Source of the DNA: Streptomyces sp. NBC_00525
GTDB taxonomy: Bacteria > Actinomycetota > Actinomycetes > Streptomycetales > Streptomycetaceae
DNA length: 64,000 nt
Assembly (NCBI RefSeq): GCF_036346595.1
Contig: NZ_CP107834.1
Coordinates: 4,340,001-4,404,000, forward strand
Direction of reading: 5' to 3'
Below are positions 16,903 through 24,705 of the stretch, one piece after another. Position 1 is the stretch's first letter; each line of letters opens with the position of its first letter. The notes under the pieces are model-generated. The model made no database searches. It saw nothing but the letters and a program-made list of their open reading frames with translations, and was not told the origin of the DNA. Position numbers and translations under genes: made by a program.

Positions 16903-18150
16903 ATGAGCACACGCATCCTCCCGGCCGTCGGCGACGCCGACGCGGCCCGAGCGGTCGGCACGCTGCTCGGCCAGCTCCCCGACGCGGAGCCCGCCGCCCC
17001 GCTCGGCGACTCGACCTCACTGCTGGACACCCTCGCTTTGCTCGCCGCCGAATCCCTGGACGAGCTGCCCGAGGTCGTCCTCGTGCACGAACGGATCGGG
17101 CCCGTCCCGGCCCTGGAGCTGATCCGGGAGGTGGCGCTGCGCTTCCCGGCGGTCGGCGTCGTCCTCGTCACCGCGGACGCGAGCCCCGGCCTGTACTCCG
17201 CCGCCATGGACGCCGGCGCCCGCGGCCTGGTCGGCCTGCCCCTCTCCTACGAGGAGCTCGCCCAGCGCGTCCAGGCCGCCGCCGGCTGGTCCACCGGGGT
17301 CCGCCGCCACCTGGGCGCCGGGTCCGAGGTCTTCACCGGCCCCGGCGGCACCGTCGTCGCGGTCTGCGGCGCCAAGGGCGGCGTCGGCACCACCGTCACC
17401 GCCGTCCAGCTGGCCCTCGCCGCCGCCGCGTCCGGGCACACCGTCGCCCTGGTGGACCTGGACCTCCAGTCGGGCGACGTCGCCTCCTACCTCGACGTGC
17501 AGTTCCGCCGGTCCGTGGTGGACCTCGCCGCCATCCAGGACATCTCGCCGCGGGTCCTCCAGGACGCCCTCTACAACCACGAATCCGGGCTCGCCCTGCT
17601 CCTCGCACCCGCCGAGGGCGAGCGCGGCGAGGACGTCACCGACCGCGTCGTACGCCAGACGGTCAGCGGACTGCGCCACCGCTACGAGGTCGTCGTCGTG
17701 GACTGCGGTACGTACATGAATTCGGCCAACGCGGCGGCCGTCGAGATGGCGGACCGCACCCTGCTCGTCACCACCCCCGACGTGATCACCGTCCGGGCCG
17801 CCAAGCGCATGGTCCGGCTCTGGGACCGGCTCCAGGTCCGCAAGGCCGAGGAGACCACCACCCTGGTCAACCGGCACACCCGGCACACCGAGATCCAGCC
17901 CGCGCTCGTCGAGAAGATCACCGCCACCCGGGTCGCCCGGATCGCCGTCCCGGCCAACTTCAAGGAACTCCAGGCCGTCGTGGACGCCGGACGGCTCCAG
18001 GACCTGGACCCCAAGTCCGCGGTGAAGCAGGCCCTGTGGGGGCTGGCCGGCGAACTCGGCCTCGTCAAGAATGCGGAGGGAGCCGCCCGGACCGGCAGGA
18101 CCAGGGGCGAGCGCGCCGCGTCGGGCGGCCGCCGGGCCCGGGCGAAGTGA
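16903..18150 (+). CDS. CpaE/TadZ-like ATPase (MinD/ParA family)
   Basis: 415 residues. The N-terminal ~130 residues form a receiver-like domain (VVLVHERIGPVPALELIREVALRFPAVG, VVLVTAD) lacking obvious phosphoacceptor context. The C-terminal part is a MinD/ParA ATPase with deviant Walker A CGAKGGVGTTVT (Lys158), the switch region VDLDLQSGDVASYLDV and VVVVDCGTY. TadZ/CpaE proteins position the pilus machine at a cell site. Located directly after cpaB and 22 bases before the first TadE-like gene. Confidence 0.9.
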   Translation: MSTRILPAVGDADAARAVGTLLGQLPDAEPAAPLGDSTSLLDTLALLAAESLDELPEVVLVHERIGPVPALELIREVALRFPAVGVVLVTADASPGLYSAAMDAGARGLVGLPLSYEELAQRVQAAAGWSTGVRRHLGAGSEVFTGPGGTVVAVCGAKGGVGTTVTAVQLALAAAASGHTVALVDLDLQSGDVASYLDVQFRRSVVDLAAIQDISPRVLQDALYNHESGLALLLAPAEGERGEDVTDRVVRQTVSGLRHRYEVVVVDCGTYMNSANAAAVEMADRTLLVTTPDVITVRAAKRMVRLWDRLQVRKAEETTTLVNRHTRHTEIQPALVEKITATRVARIAVPANFKELQAVVDAGRLQDLDPKSAVKQALWGLAGELGLVKNAEGAARTGRTRGERAASGGRRARAK

Positions 18151-18172
18151 ACACCGAGGGGAGCGGAGCGCC

Positions 18173-18586
18173 ATGAACCTCTTACCCGCGCACCGGCGCC
18201 GGGTGGCGGGCCGTGCCGCCCGCTCCGACCGGGGCCAGACCGCGATCGAGTTCGTCGGCACCCTGCCCCTGATCCTCCTCACCCTCGCCCTGCTCTGGCA
18301 GGCGGGGCTCGTCTGCTACACGTACATCCTCGCCGGGAACGCGGCCGACAAGGCCGTCCGCGCCGCCGCCGTCACCGAGGGCGACCCGGGGGCGGCCTGC
18401 GCGCGTGCGGTGCGCGAAGACGTCCCCGGCGCCTGGTCGACCCAGGTGGAGTGCGGCGGGTCCGGCGAACTGGTCACCGCGACCGTGCGCATCGACGTAC
18501 CCCTGCTGTTCCCCGGCGCGTTCAGCGTGCCCATGCACGCCACGGGCAAGGCCAGTGCCCGCGACGAGCGGCGGGACGCATGGTGA
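18173..18586 (+). CDS. TadE-like minor pilin; TTA codon at position 4
   Basis: 137 residues with a class III prepilin leader: basic N-terminus then RG-QTAIEFVGTLPLILLTLALL, with predicted cleavage after Gly and the conserved Glu at +5 followed by the hydrophobic helix. The mature part has a cysteine pair region typical of TadE-like pseudopilins. The ATG at 18173 follows GAGGGGAGCGGAG. Codon 4 (18182-18184) is TTA, so bldA tRNA should be needed almost at once in translation. The stop overlaps the start of the next TadE-like gene. It is a likely minor pilin or pilus-base protein processed by the prepilin peptidase at 30638. Confidence 0.88.
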   Translation: MNLLPAHRRRVAGRAARSDRGQTAIEFVGTLPLILLTLALLWQAGLVCYTYILAGNAADKAVRAAAVTEGDPGAACARAVREDVPGAWSTQVECGGSGELVTATVRIDVPLLFPGAFSVPMHATGKASARDERRDAW

Positions 18587-18951
18587 CCCGGCCGCCCCGT
18601 CCCGGCTCCCGGCAGCGCGGGCAGGCCGCCATCGAGTACGTCGGCGTGCTCACCCTGCTCCTCGTCGTCGCCCTGGCCGTCGTCCAGCTCGGCCTCGCCG
18701 TCTACGCCGCCCAGCAGGCGGGCACGGCCGCGCGCACGGCGGCCCGTGTGGCCTCCACCGAGGACCAGGAGCACCGGGCCCGGTCGGTGGCCCTCGCCTC
18801 CATGAGCGGCTGGCTCGCCGACGGGGCCACCGTGACGCGGGAGACCGGCGCCGATGCGGTCACCGTCGAGGTACGGGTTTCCGTCCCCGGCCTGCTGCCG
18901 ATGTTCTCCTTCGGCTCCGTCACCAAGAGCGCCACCATGCCGCGCGACTGA
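18580..18951 (+). CDS. Second TadE-like minor pilin
   Basis: 123 residues. The start ATG at 18580 (or GTG at 18583) overlaps the previous stop, indicating translational coupling. The prepilin motif RG-QAAIEYVGVLTLLLVVALAVV shows Gly-cleavage with Glu at +5 and a hydrophobic helix, followed by AAQQAGTAARTAARVAS as in TadE proteins. Tad systems usually carry two or three such minor pilins. Ends 42 bases before tadA. Confidence 0.87.
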   Translation: MVTRPPRPGSRQRGQAAIEYVGVLTLLLVVALAVVQLGLAVYAAQQAGTAARTAARVASTEDQEHRARSVALASMSGWLADGATVTRETGADAVTVEVRVSVPGLLPMFSFGSVTKSATMPRD

Positions 18952-18993
18952 CCCGGAACCGAAGCGTCCACAGGAATCGAAGGAGACCAGCAC

Positions 18994-20334
18994 ATGAGCC
19001 TGCGGGCGCGCATCACCAGCCCCGAACCGGCCGGCGGCCTGAGCGAGGAGAACCGGCTCGTCGGCGTCTACCGCGCCAAGCTGCTGGAGGAGATCGACCT
19101 CGCCGAGATGTCCGCCCTCGCGGCCGCCGAACGCCGCGCCCGGCTCGAACGCGTCCTCGGCCACATCATCAGCCGCGAAGGCCCCGTCCTGTCCTCCGCG
19201 GAGCGCTCACAGCTCATCCGGCGCGTCGTCGACGAGGCACTGGGCCTCGGCATCCTCGAACCGCTCCTGGAGGACGCCTCCATCAGCGAGATCATGGTCA
19301 ATGGCCCCGACCAGGTCTACGTCGAGCGCGGCGGACGCCTCGAACTGCTCCCCATGCGCTTCTCCTCCACCGAGCAGCTGATGCAGACCATCGAACGCAT
19401 CGTCTCCACGGTCAACCGCCGCGTGGACGAGTCCAACCCGATGGTCGACGCCCGGCTCCCCTCCGGCGAGCGCGTCAACGTCATCATCCCGCCGCTCTCC
19501 CTGTCCGGCCCGGTCCTCACCATCCGGCGCTTCCCCCGCGCCTTCACCCTCGAAGAGATGATCGCCCTCGGCTCGCTGGACGAGCACATGCTGCTCCTGC
19601 TCGCCTCGTTCGTCCGCGCCAAGTTCAACGTGATCGTCTCCGGCGCCACCGGCACCGGCAAGACCACCCTGCTCAACGCGCTCTCCGGGCTCATCCCCGG
19701 CGGCGAACGCATCGTCACCATCGAGGACTCCGCCGAACTCCGCCTCCAGCAGTCCCACGTCATCACCCTGGAGAGCCGCCCGCCCAACGTCGAGGGCAAG
19801 GGCCGGGTCACCATCCGCGACCTCGTCCGCAACTCGCTGCGCATGCGGCCCGACCGCATCATCGTCGGCGAGGTCCGCGGCGGCGAAACCCTGGACATGC
19901 TCCAGGCCATGTCCACCGGCCACGACGGCTCGCTCGCCACCGTCCACGCCAACAGCGCGGAGGACGCCCTGATGCGCCTCCAGACCCTCAGCTCCATGTC
20001 CGAGGTCGAGATCCCCTTCGCCGCGATCCACGACCAGATCAACAGCGCCGTCGACGTGATCATCCAGCTCACCCGGCACGGCGACGGCTCCCGCCGCGTC
20101 ACCGAGATCGCCGTCGTCGACTCCTACGGCCGCGAGGACTACCGCATCGTCTCCGTCTGCCGCTTCGACGCCCTGCCCATGGCCGCCGACGGCCGCGTGT
20201 ACGGGCGCTTCGCGTACTTCCCGGTGCCCCGACGGGTCGCCGAACGCTTCTACATGGCCAACGAGTCGGTCCCGGTCGCCTTCGGTATCGCCGACACCGA
20301 CGAGCAACTGCTGGTCCGCACCTCGACCCCGTAG
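18994..20334 (+). CDS. tadA: Tad pilus assembly ATPase TadA/CpaF
   Basis: 446-residue type II/IV secretion ATPase that powers pilus assembly from the cytosolic side. Visible: N-terminal helical domain (LSSAERSQLIRRVVDEALGLG), ISEIMVNGPDQVYVERGG typical of CpaF, VDARLPSGERVNVIIPPL, Walker A GATGTGKTTLL (Lys223), Asp/His boxes, VGEVRGGETLDMLQAMSTGHDGSLATVHAN and the C-terminal ISEIA-type region. AAGGAG precedes the ATG. Full length for the family. In Streptomyces this class drives Tad/Flp pili rather than type II secretion. Confidence 0.95.
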   Translation: MSLRARITSPEPAGGLSEENRLVGVYRAKLLEEIDLAEMSALAAAERRARLERVLGHIISREGPVLSSAERSQLIRRVVDEALGLGILEPLLEDASISEIMVNGPDQVYVERGGRLELLPMRFSSTEQLMQTIERIVSTVNRRVDESNPMVDARLPSGERVNVIIPPLSLSGPVLTIRRFPRAFTLEEMIALGSLDEHMLLLLASFVRAKFNVIVSGATGTGKTTLLNALSGLIPGGERIVTIEDSAELRLQQSHVITLESRPPNVEGKGRVTIRDLVRNSLRMRPDRIIVGEVRGGETLDMLQAMSTGHDGSLATVHANSAEDALMRLQTLSSMSEVEIPFAAIHDQINSAVDVIIQLTRHGDGSRRVTEIAVVDSYGREDYRIVSVCRFDALPMAADGRVYGRFAYFPVPRRVAERFYMANESVPVAFGIADTDEQLLVRTSTP

Positions 20335-20382
20335 CCCTCCCGCACCCCGCCCCGCCCGCCGCTCACCCAGAAGGCCCCCGAC

Positions 20383-21321
20383 ATGGACAACCTCCCGCTC
20401 CTGACGGTCGGCGTGACCCTGCTCGCCTGCGTCCTCGCCGTCCTCGGCCTCCACGTCTTCGCCTCGGGCCGGGAACAGCAGCGCGCGCTCATCGAACGGC
20501 TGTCCCGGACCGGGCCGCCCGCGATCGAAGGCCGCGTCCGGCGCTTCCGTACCCTCGACCGCCGGCTGCGCCGGACCCGCCTAGGCAAGCGCATCGAACG
20601 CAAGATCGCCGTCACCGGGCTCGACCTCACACCGGGGGAGTACGCCGTCTACGTCGCCGCCGCCCTCCTCGCCCTCTACTTCGTCACGGCGTCCGTCTTC
20701 GCCCCGTTCTTCGGGCTCGTCGCCGTCCTCGTCGGCGCCTGGGGCGGCAACGCCTTCCTCAACTGGCAGCGCGCCAAACGCACCGAGGCGTTCATCAACC
20801 AGCTCCCCGAGCTCACCCGCGTCCTCGCCAACGCCACCCAGGCCGGGCTCGCCCTGCGCACCGCCATCTCCATGGCCGTCGAGGAGCTGGACGACCCCGC
20901 CCACGAGGAACTGCGCCGGGTCGCCGACCGGCTGGCCATCGGCCACTCCCTGGACGACGCCCTCAACGAACTCGTGGAACGACTGCCCTCCCGCGAACTG
21001 ACCGTCCTGGTCTCCACCCTCATCCTCTCCAACCGGGCCGGCGGCACCATCGTCTCCTCGCTGCGCAACCTCACCGACACGCTGGAGGAACGCAAGGAGA
21101 CCCGGCGCGAGGTCACCACCCTCCTCTCCCAGGTCAAGGTCACCGCCGTCGCCGTCCCCGTCCTCGGCCTCGTCTTCCTCCTCCTCATCAACGGCATGCG
21201 CGGCGGAGCCCTGGACGACATGGCCGGCGCCGCGGCCGGCCGGATCGCGATCGTCGTGGCCGCCGGCCTGTACGGCCTCGGCTTCTTCCTCATCAGCCGC
21301 CTCACCCGCGTTCGCGTCTGA
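20383..21321 (+). CDS. tadB: Tad inner-membrane platform protein TadB
   Basis: 312 residues. One N-terminal helix, a basic linker (RFRTLDRRLRRTRLGKRIERKI), two helices near 90-140, the T2SSF cytosolic domain (LPELTRVLANATQAGLALRTAISMAVEEL, ELTVLVSTLILSNRAGG) and two C-terminal helices. TadB and TadC form the polytopic platform that couples TadA to pilin assembly. Spaced 48 bases after tadA and 40 before tadC. Confidence 0.92.
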   Translation: MDNLPLLTVGVTLLACVLAVLGLHVFASGREQQRALIERLSRTGPPAIEGRVRRFRTLDRRLRRTRLGKRIERKIAVTGLDLTPGEYAVYVAAALLALYFVTASVFAPFFGLVAVLVGAWGGNAFLNWQRAKRTEAFINQLPELTRVLANATQAGLALRTAISMAVEELDDPAHEELRRVADRLAIGHSLDDALNELVERLPSRELTVLVSTLILSNRAGGTIVSSLRNLTDTLEERKETRREVTTLLSQVKVTAVAVPVLGLVFLLLINGMRGGALDDMAGAAAGRIAIVVAAGLYGLGFFLISRLTRVRV

Positions 21322-21361
21322 CCGCCGCGAGTAGAAGAAGAAGAAGGAGGAGGAGACAGAG

Positions 21362-22249
21362 ATGGAACTGCTGCTCGCGGCCGTCGCCGGACTCGCCGTC
21401 CTCGGCGTCTTCCACGGCATCCGCATGTACCGCGCCGACGCCAAGCTGCCCGGCGACCTCGCCATCGCCCTGGAGGTCGGCGCCACGCGCACCGGCGCGG
21501 CAGCCTCGGCGATCGACCGCATCGGCATGCCGTACGCGCCCCGGGTGCTGTCCCTGATGGGCCCCAAGCGCGTCGACCGCATGCGCCGGAAGCTGGACAT
21601 GGCCGGCAATCCGCGCGGCCTGACCGTCGACCGCTACGCCGCCCGGCGCGCGGTCTACGGCGGCCTCGGCATCCTGGCGGCCTGCGCCATGCTGATGAAC
21701 GGTCAGGTACTGCTGGCCGTCGTCCTGCTCGTGTACGGCCTGTTCTGGACGGACGTGATCATCCGGGCCGCGATCAGCCGGCGCAAGGACGACATCGACC
21801 GCACCCTGCCGGACTTCCTGGACGTCCTGGCGGTGGTCGTCTCCGCCGGACTGGGCTTCCGGCAGGCCCTGGAACGGGTCTCGGAGAAGTACACCGGGCC
21901 CTGGGCGGACGAACTGCGCATCACCCTGCGCCAGATGGACATGGGCGTCAGCCGGCGCGACGCCTTCGACCAGCTCCGCCGGCGCAACGAGTCCGAACAG
22001 GTGTCCATGTTCGTCTCCGCCCTGCAGCAGGGCGAGGAGCTGGGCGCGCCGATCGTGGACACGTTGATCCAGATCGCCAACGACATGCGGCGCACCGACG
22101 CCCAGAACGCCCGCCGCAAGGCGGCGAAGGCCGTACCCAAGGCGACGCTGATCGTGACGAGCTTCATGCTGCCGGGCACGATCATCCTGATCGCGGTCGG
22201 CTTCTACTACGCGGCGGATGTCGACATCAACGGCATCTTCGGCAGCTGA
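21362..22249 (+). CDS. tadC: Tad inner-membrane platform protein TadC
   Basis: 295 residues, T2SSF family. DFLDVLAVVVSAGLGFRQALERVSEKY and FVSALQQGEELGAPIVDTLIQIANDMRRTDAQNARRKAAKA are characteristic of TadC. Membrane helices lie at the N-terminus, near 100-135 and at the C-terminus. A run of GAAGAAGAAGGAGGAGG lies just before the ATG, an unusually long purine-rich ribosome site. Probably the last gene of the first Tad transcription unit, since a 263-base gap with hairpins follows. Confidence 0.92.
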   Translation: MELLLAAVAGLAVLGVFHGIRMYRADAKLPGDLAIALEVGATRTGAAASAIDRIGMPYAPRVLSLMGPKRVDRMRRKLDMAGNPRGLTVDRYAARRAVYGGLGILAACAMLMNGQVLLAVVLLVYGLFWTDVIIRAAISRRKDDIDRTLPDFLDVLAVVVSAGLGFRQALERVSEKYTGPWADELRITLRQMDMGVSRRDAFDQLRRRNESEQVSMFVSALQQGEELGAPIVDTLIQIANDMRRTDAQNARRKAAKAVPKATLIVTSFMLPGTIILIAVGFYYAADVDINGIFGS

Positions 22250-22512
22250 CCCGCGTCGGCGGGGCGTTTGTGGGACATTCGGAGCCGAGGCAACGGGAGG
22301 TGACGGTGAGCGGACCGAACTTCCGCAGGAACGACCCGCGATGGCCGAAAGACACACGAAAATCGGGCCCGACTTGCGTGACCGGGCCCGGAGTTGGGTT
22401 CTGAGGCCCATGATGTGGGGTGTTGTACCGACGTACGCCGCTCGCGGCCCGCGAGCGCAGGGACCAACGTCGACCGATTCCCGGTCGGTCGAACTCGGAG
22501 GGGGACATCGCC
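22250..22512 (+). promoter_or_regulatory. Intergenic region before the Flp pilin gene, with palindromes
   Basis: The region holds a hairpin CGGGCCCG (22364-22371) / CGGGCCCG (22383-22390), a possible end of the tadC transcript. It also holds an almost continuous palindrome CGCTCGCGG (22439-22447) / CCGCGAGCG (22449-22457) and a smaller CGACCG (22471-22476) / CGGTCG (22482-22487). The last two lie within about 75 bases of the pilin start and would be in its leader or overlap its promoter. The pilin probably has its own promoter here. Confidence 0.55.
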
Positions 22513-22758
22513 ATGAAGGACATCACGCTCAGGGCGGCGGTGCGCACGCAGACTCATGTGAACCACTGGGCGAGGACGACGGTGGCTCACATGCAGCGAA
22601 GGAAGGACAGGGGCCAGGGGGCGATCGAGTACGTCGGTATCACAATCCTCGTCGTGGCGATCGTGATCGCCCTGATGAACACCAAAATGGGCTCCACCAT
22701 CGCCAACAAGTTCACAGAGAAGGTCAACTCCGTTCTCAACGGGGGATCGGGTAAGTGA
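22513..22758 (+). CDS. flp: Flp major pilin
   Basis: 81-residue Flp-type pilin. A long basic leader of about 35 residues ends RKDRG, cleavage is predicted before QGAIEYVGITILVVAIVIAL (Glu at +5), and the short mature part ends KFTEKVNSVLNGGSGK. This is the standard Flp plan. The ATG follows GGAGGGG. The stop overlaps the GTG of the TadG-like gene by four bases. It is the expected major subunit of the pilus assembled by the preceding genes. Confidence 0.9.
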   Translation: MKDITLRAAVRTQTHVNHWARTTVAHMQRRKDRGQGAIEYVGITILVVAIVIALMNTKMGSTIANKFTEKVNSVLNGGSGK

Positions 22759-23411
22759 AATGCGATTCGGGGCAGGCCGCACCGCTGTACGCTGCGGCGG
22801 TGGCTGGCCTGCTCTTCGTCGCATTGATCTTCTTCACATTCGGTGAAGCGGACATCCGCCGTAATGGCGCTCAGGGCGCGGCCGACGCGGCAGCGCTGGC
22901 GGCGGCCAAGGAATCACGCAGTCTGCTCGAGCCGGAACTCGAAGCGCACCTCACGGACCCCGACTACTTCGAATCCGTTTTCGGTACGTCATTTCTCGGT
23001 GGTCCCGGCAATGCTTGCGGGAAGGCATCCGAATTCGCCGCCTTGAACGACGCCGCCGATGTCCGCTGTCGCCCGCTCTCCGACGGGCGGTGGGGTTACG
23101 AGGTCAGCCTCCGATCGTCCAAGGGCATGAGCACGGACCTCGTGCCGGGAACCAAGGGCAAGAAGGCGTCTGCCGAGGCTGTGGCCGTGGTCGAACCCCG
23201 CTGCACGTTCGCTCCGGCTGCCGAGGACGACACGGTCCCGGACCCGGAAACGGAGCCGGACCCCGACACGGACGCTGACCCGGACCCGGTCATCGTGTCG
23301 ATCGGCAAGGTGAGCTGTGACGGCGGTTTGAACTGGGTGGTGGACCCCGAGGAACTTGAGCTCATGCCCGACATTGCCGATCTCTTCACCGTACGCCTGG
23401 CCGAAGACTGA
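22755..23411 (+). CDS. TadG-like pilus-associated membrane protein
   Basis: 218 residues. It begins KCDSGQAAPLYAAAVAGLLFVALIFFTFG, a TadG-type N-terminal anchor; the Glu at +5 of true prepilins is absent, so peptidase processing is doubtful. DIRRNGAQGAADAAALAAAKESR is the typical TadG-like segment. The outside part has a few cysteines and an acidic Pro/Asp repeat (PDPETEPDPDTDADPDP). GTG start overlaps the flp stop. Codon bias is visibly weaker than in tadA-tadC. Confidence 0.8.
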   Translation: MKCDSGQAAPLYAAAVAGLLFVALIFFTFGEADIRRNGAQGAADAAALAAAKESRSLLEPELEAHLTDPDYFESVFGTSFLGGPGNACGKASEFAALNDAADVRCRPLSDGRWGYEVSLRSSKGMSTDLVPGTKGKKASAEAVAVVEPRCTFAPAAEDDTVPDPETEPDPDTDADPDPVIVSIGKVSCDGGLNWVVDPEELELMPDIADLFTVRLAED

Positions 23412-23440
23412 CTGAGACTGACCGCAAAGGATAGAGACCG

Positions 23441-24037
23441 ATGAGTGCTCGGTACGTGAAGAACGTACGCCGAACCGGTGTCGCGGCGCTTCTGGCGGCG
23501 ACGTTGGCCGTCTCCGTCGCCGCTTGTGGCGGTGACGAGGGCGGCACCCAGGAAAAGGGTCCGTCGAGCTCCGCGGCGTCGCCGGGCGCCGATAAGGCCA
23601 AGAACGGGTCAGGTGGAGCTACCTCGGAGACCGAAACTGTCCTGGCGACGGTCAAGGGGGACGCCGGAGTCGAAATGGTGATCAATTCCGCGACGCGTGA
23701 TTCGGGCGGATTCCTCACCTTGAACGGCCAGATCAAGAACACGGGCAGCGAGGCCTACACCACACCGGTCCAGTGGAGCGGTACGGAGGAGGCCGTGGCT
23801 GCCACCGACCGGTCGTTCGCCGGCATGACGTTGGTGGACTCGAAGGCGAAGAAGCGCTACTACGTGCTTCGCGACACGGACAACCGGCCGCTCACCACCA
23901 GCGGATTCGACCCGAGCATCAGCGGCGGTTCCGCGCTCACGTTCTTCGCCCAGTTCCCGGCGCCCGAGGCATCCACCCACGAACTCGGTGTGCAGTTCCC
24001 CGGCTTCCCCAACGCCACGATCGAGATCTCCGGATGA
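23441..24037 (+). CDS. Lipoprotein of the Tad locus, unknown function
   Basis: 198 residues with a lipoprotein signal (VAALLAATLAVSVAACGG, lipobox VAAC) followed by a Ser/Gly/Lys-rich linker and a beta-rich domain (FLTLNGQIKNTGSEAYTTPVQW, KRYYVLRDTDNRPLTTSGFDP). The domain layout resembles small immunoglobulin-like extracellular lipoproteins, but I do not recognise a named family. Its stop overlaps the start of the OmpA-domain gene (ATGA), so the two are translationally coupled. Probably membrane-anchored on the outer face next to the pilus machinery. Confidence 0.8.
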   Translation: MSARYVKNVRRTGVAALLAATLAVSVAACGGDEGGTQEKGPSSSAASPGADKAKNGSGGATSETETVLATVKGDAGVEMVINSATRDSGGFLTLNGQIKNTGSEAYTTPVQWSGTEEAVAATDRSFAGMTLVDSKAKKRYYVLRDTDNRPLTTSGFDPSISGGSALTFFAQFPAPEASTHELGVQFPGFPNATIEISG

Positions 24038-24654
24038 CCCCCCGCAGCGCCGCGGCCTTCGTCGTCGTCGGGATCGTTGTGCTCGGGGGCTTCGGGGTGC
24101 CGCAGGCGTTCGCCGATGACAGTCCCTACCCCTCCGCATCCGCCGAACCCCCCGTCGAGGTCGACCCGGACGACTCCGATCTCAAGCTCCCCGAAGGCGC
24201 CACCCTCGCGCCGCCCAAGGTGCTCGACATCAAGTCCGTCATCGAGGATCTCGGCGGTGAGGAGCGGCGCGAGGACACCAACGCCGACATCAAGTTCGCC
24301 CTCCAGGCCGAGGTCCTCTTCGGCAAGGACAGCGCCAAGCTCAGCGGCGAGGCCACGGGGCGCATCAACGCCATCGCCGAGGAGATCAAGAAGCAGGACG
24401 CCCGGAAGGTCCGCGTCTTCGGGTTCACCGACGACCTCGGCTCCTCCGAGCACGGCGACGTGCTGTCCAAGAAGCGCGCCGAGGCCGTGCACAACGTCCT
24501 GGACGAGGCCCTCGGCGGCACCGGGATCACCTTCGAGATCCGGGGCTACGGCGAGGACTACCCGATCGCCAGCAACGAGGACGAGGAGGGCCGCCGCAAG
24601 AACCGCCGCGTGGAGGTCTCCTTCCAGCGCGGCGAACCCGCCTCGCAGAGCTGA
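24034..24654 (+). CDS. Secreted OmpA C-terminal-like domain protein
   Basis: 206 residues. Signal peptide (AAAFVVVGIVVLGGFGVPQAFA), an acidic linker, and an OmpA/MotB-type peptidoglycan-binding domain (about 95-200): ALQAEVLFGKDSAKLSGEA, VRVFGFTDDLGSSEHGDVLSKKRAEAV, GYGEDYPIASNEDEEGRRKNRRVEV. The Asp and Arg that bind diaminopimelate in this fold are present (TDD and NRRV). In a monoderm it would grip the cell wall, and coupling to the lipoprotein gene suggests a wall-anchored complex around the pilus. The start ATG overlaps the preceding stop. Confidence 0.88.
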   Translation: MTPRSAAAFVVVGIVVLGGFGVPQAFADDSPYPSASAEPPVEVDPDDSDLKLPEGATLAPPKVLDIKSVIEDLGGEERREDTNADIKFALQAEVLFGKDSAKLSGEATGRINAIAEEIKKQDARKVRVFGFTDDLGSSEHGDVLSKKRAEAVHNVLDEALGGTGITFEIRGYGEDYPIASNEDEEGRRKNRRVEVSFQRGEPASQS

Positions 24655-24663
24655 CCGGCCCGA

Positions 24664-24701
24664 CCCGCGCGGCGGCGGCATCCGTGCCGCCGCCGCGCGG
24701 G
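24664..24701. terminator. Perfect 17-bp bidirectional terminator ending the Tad locus
   Basis: The arm 24664-24680 pairs perfectly with 24685-24701 around the loop TCCG. It lies between the convergent OmpA-domain and FG-GAP genes. Confidence 0.9.
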
Positions 24702-24705
24702 CGTA

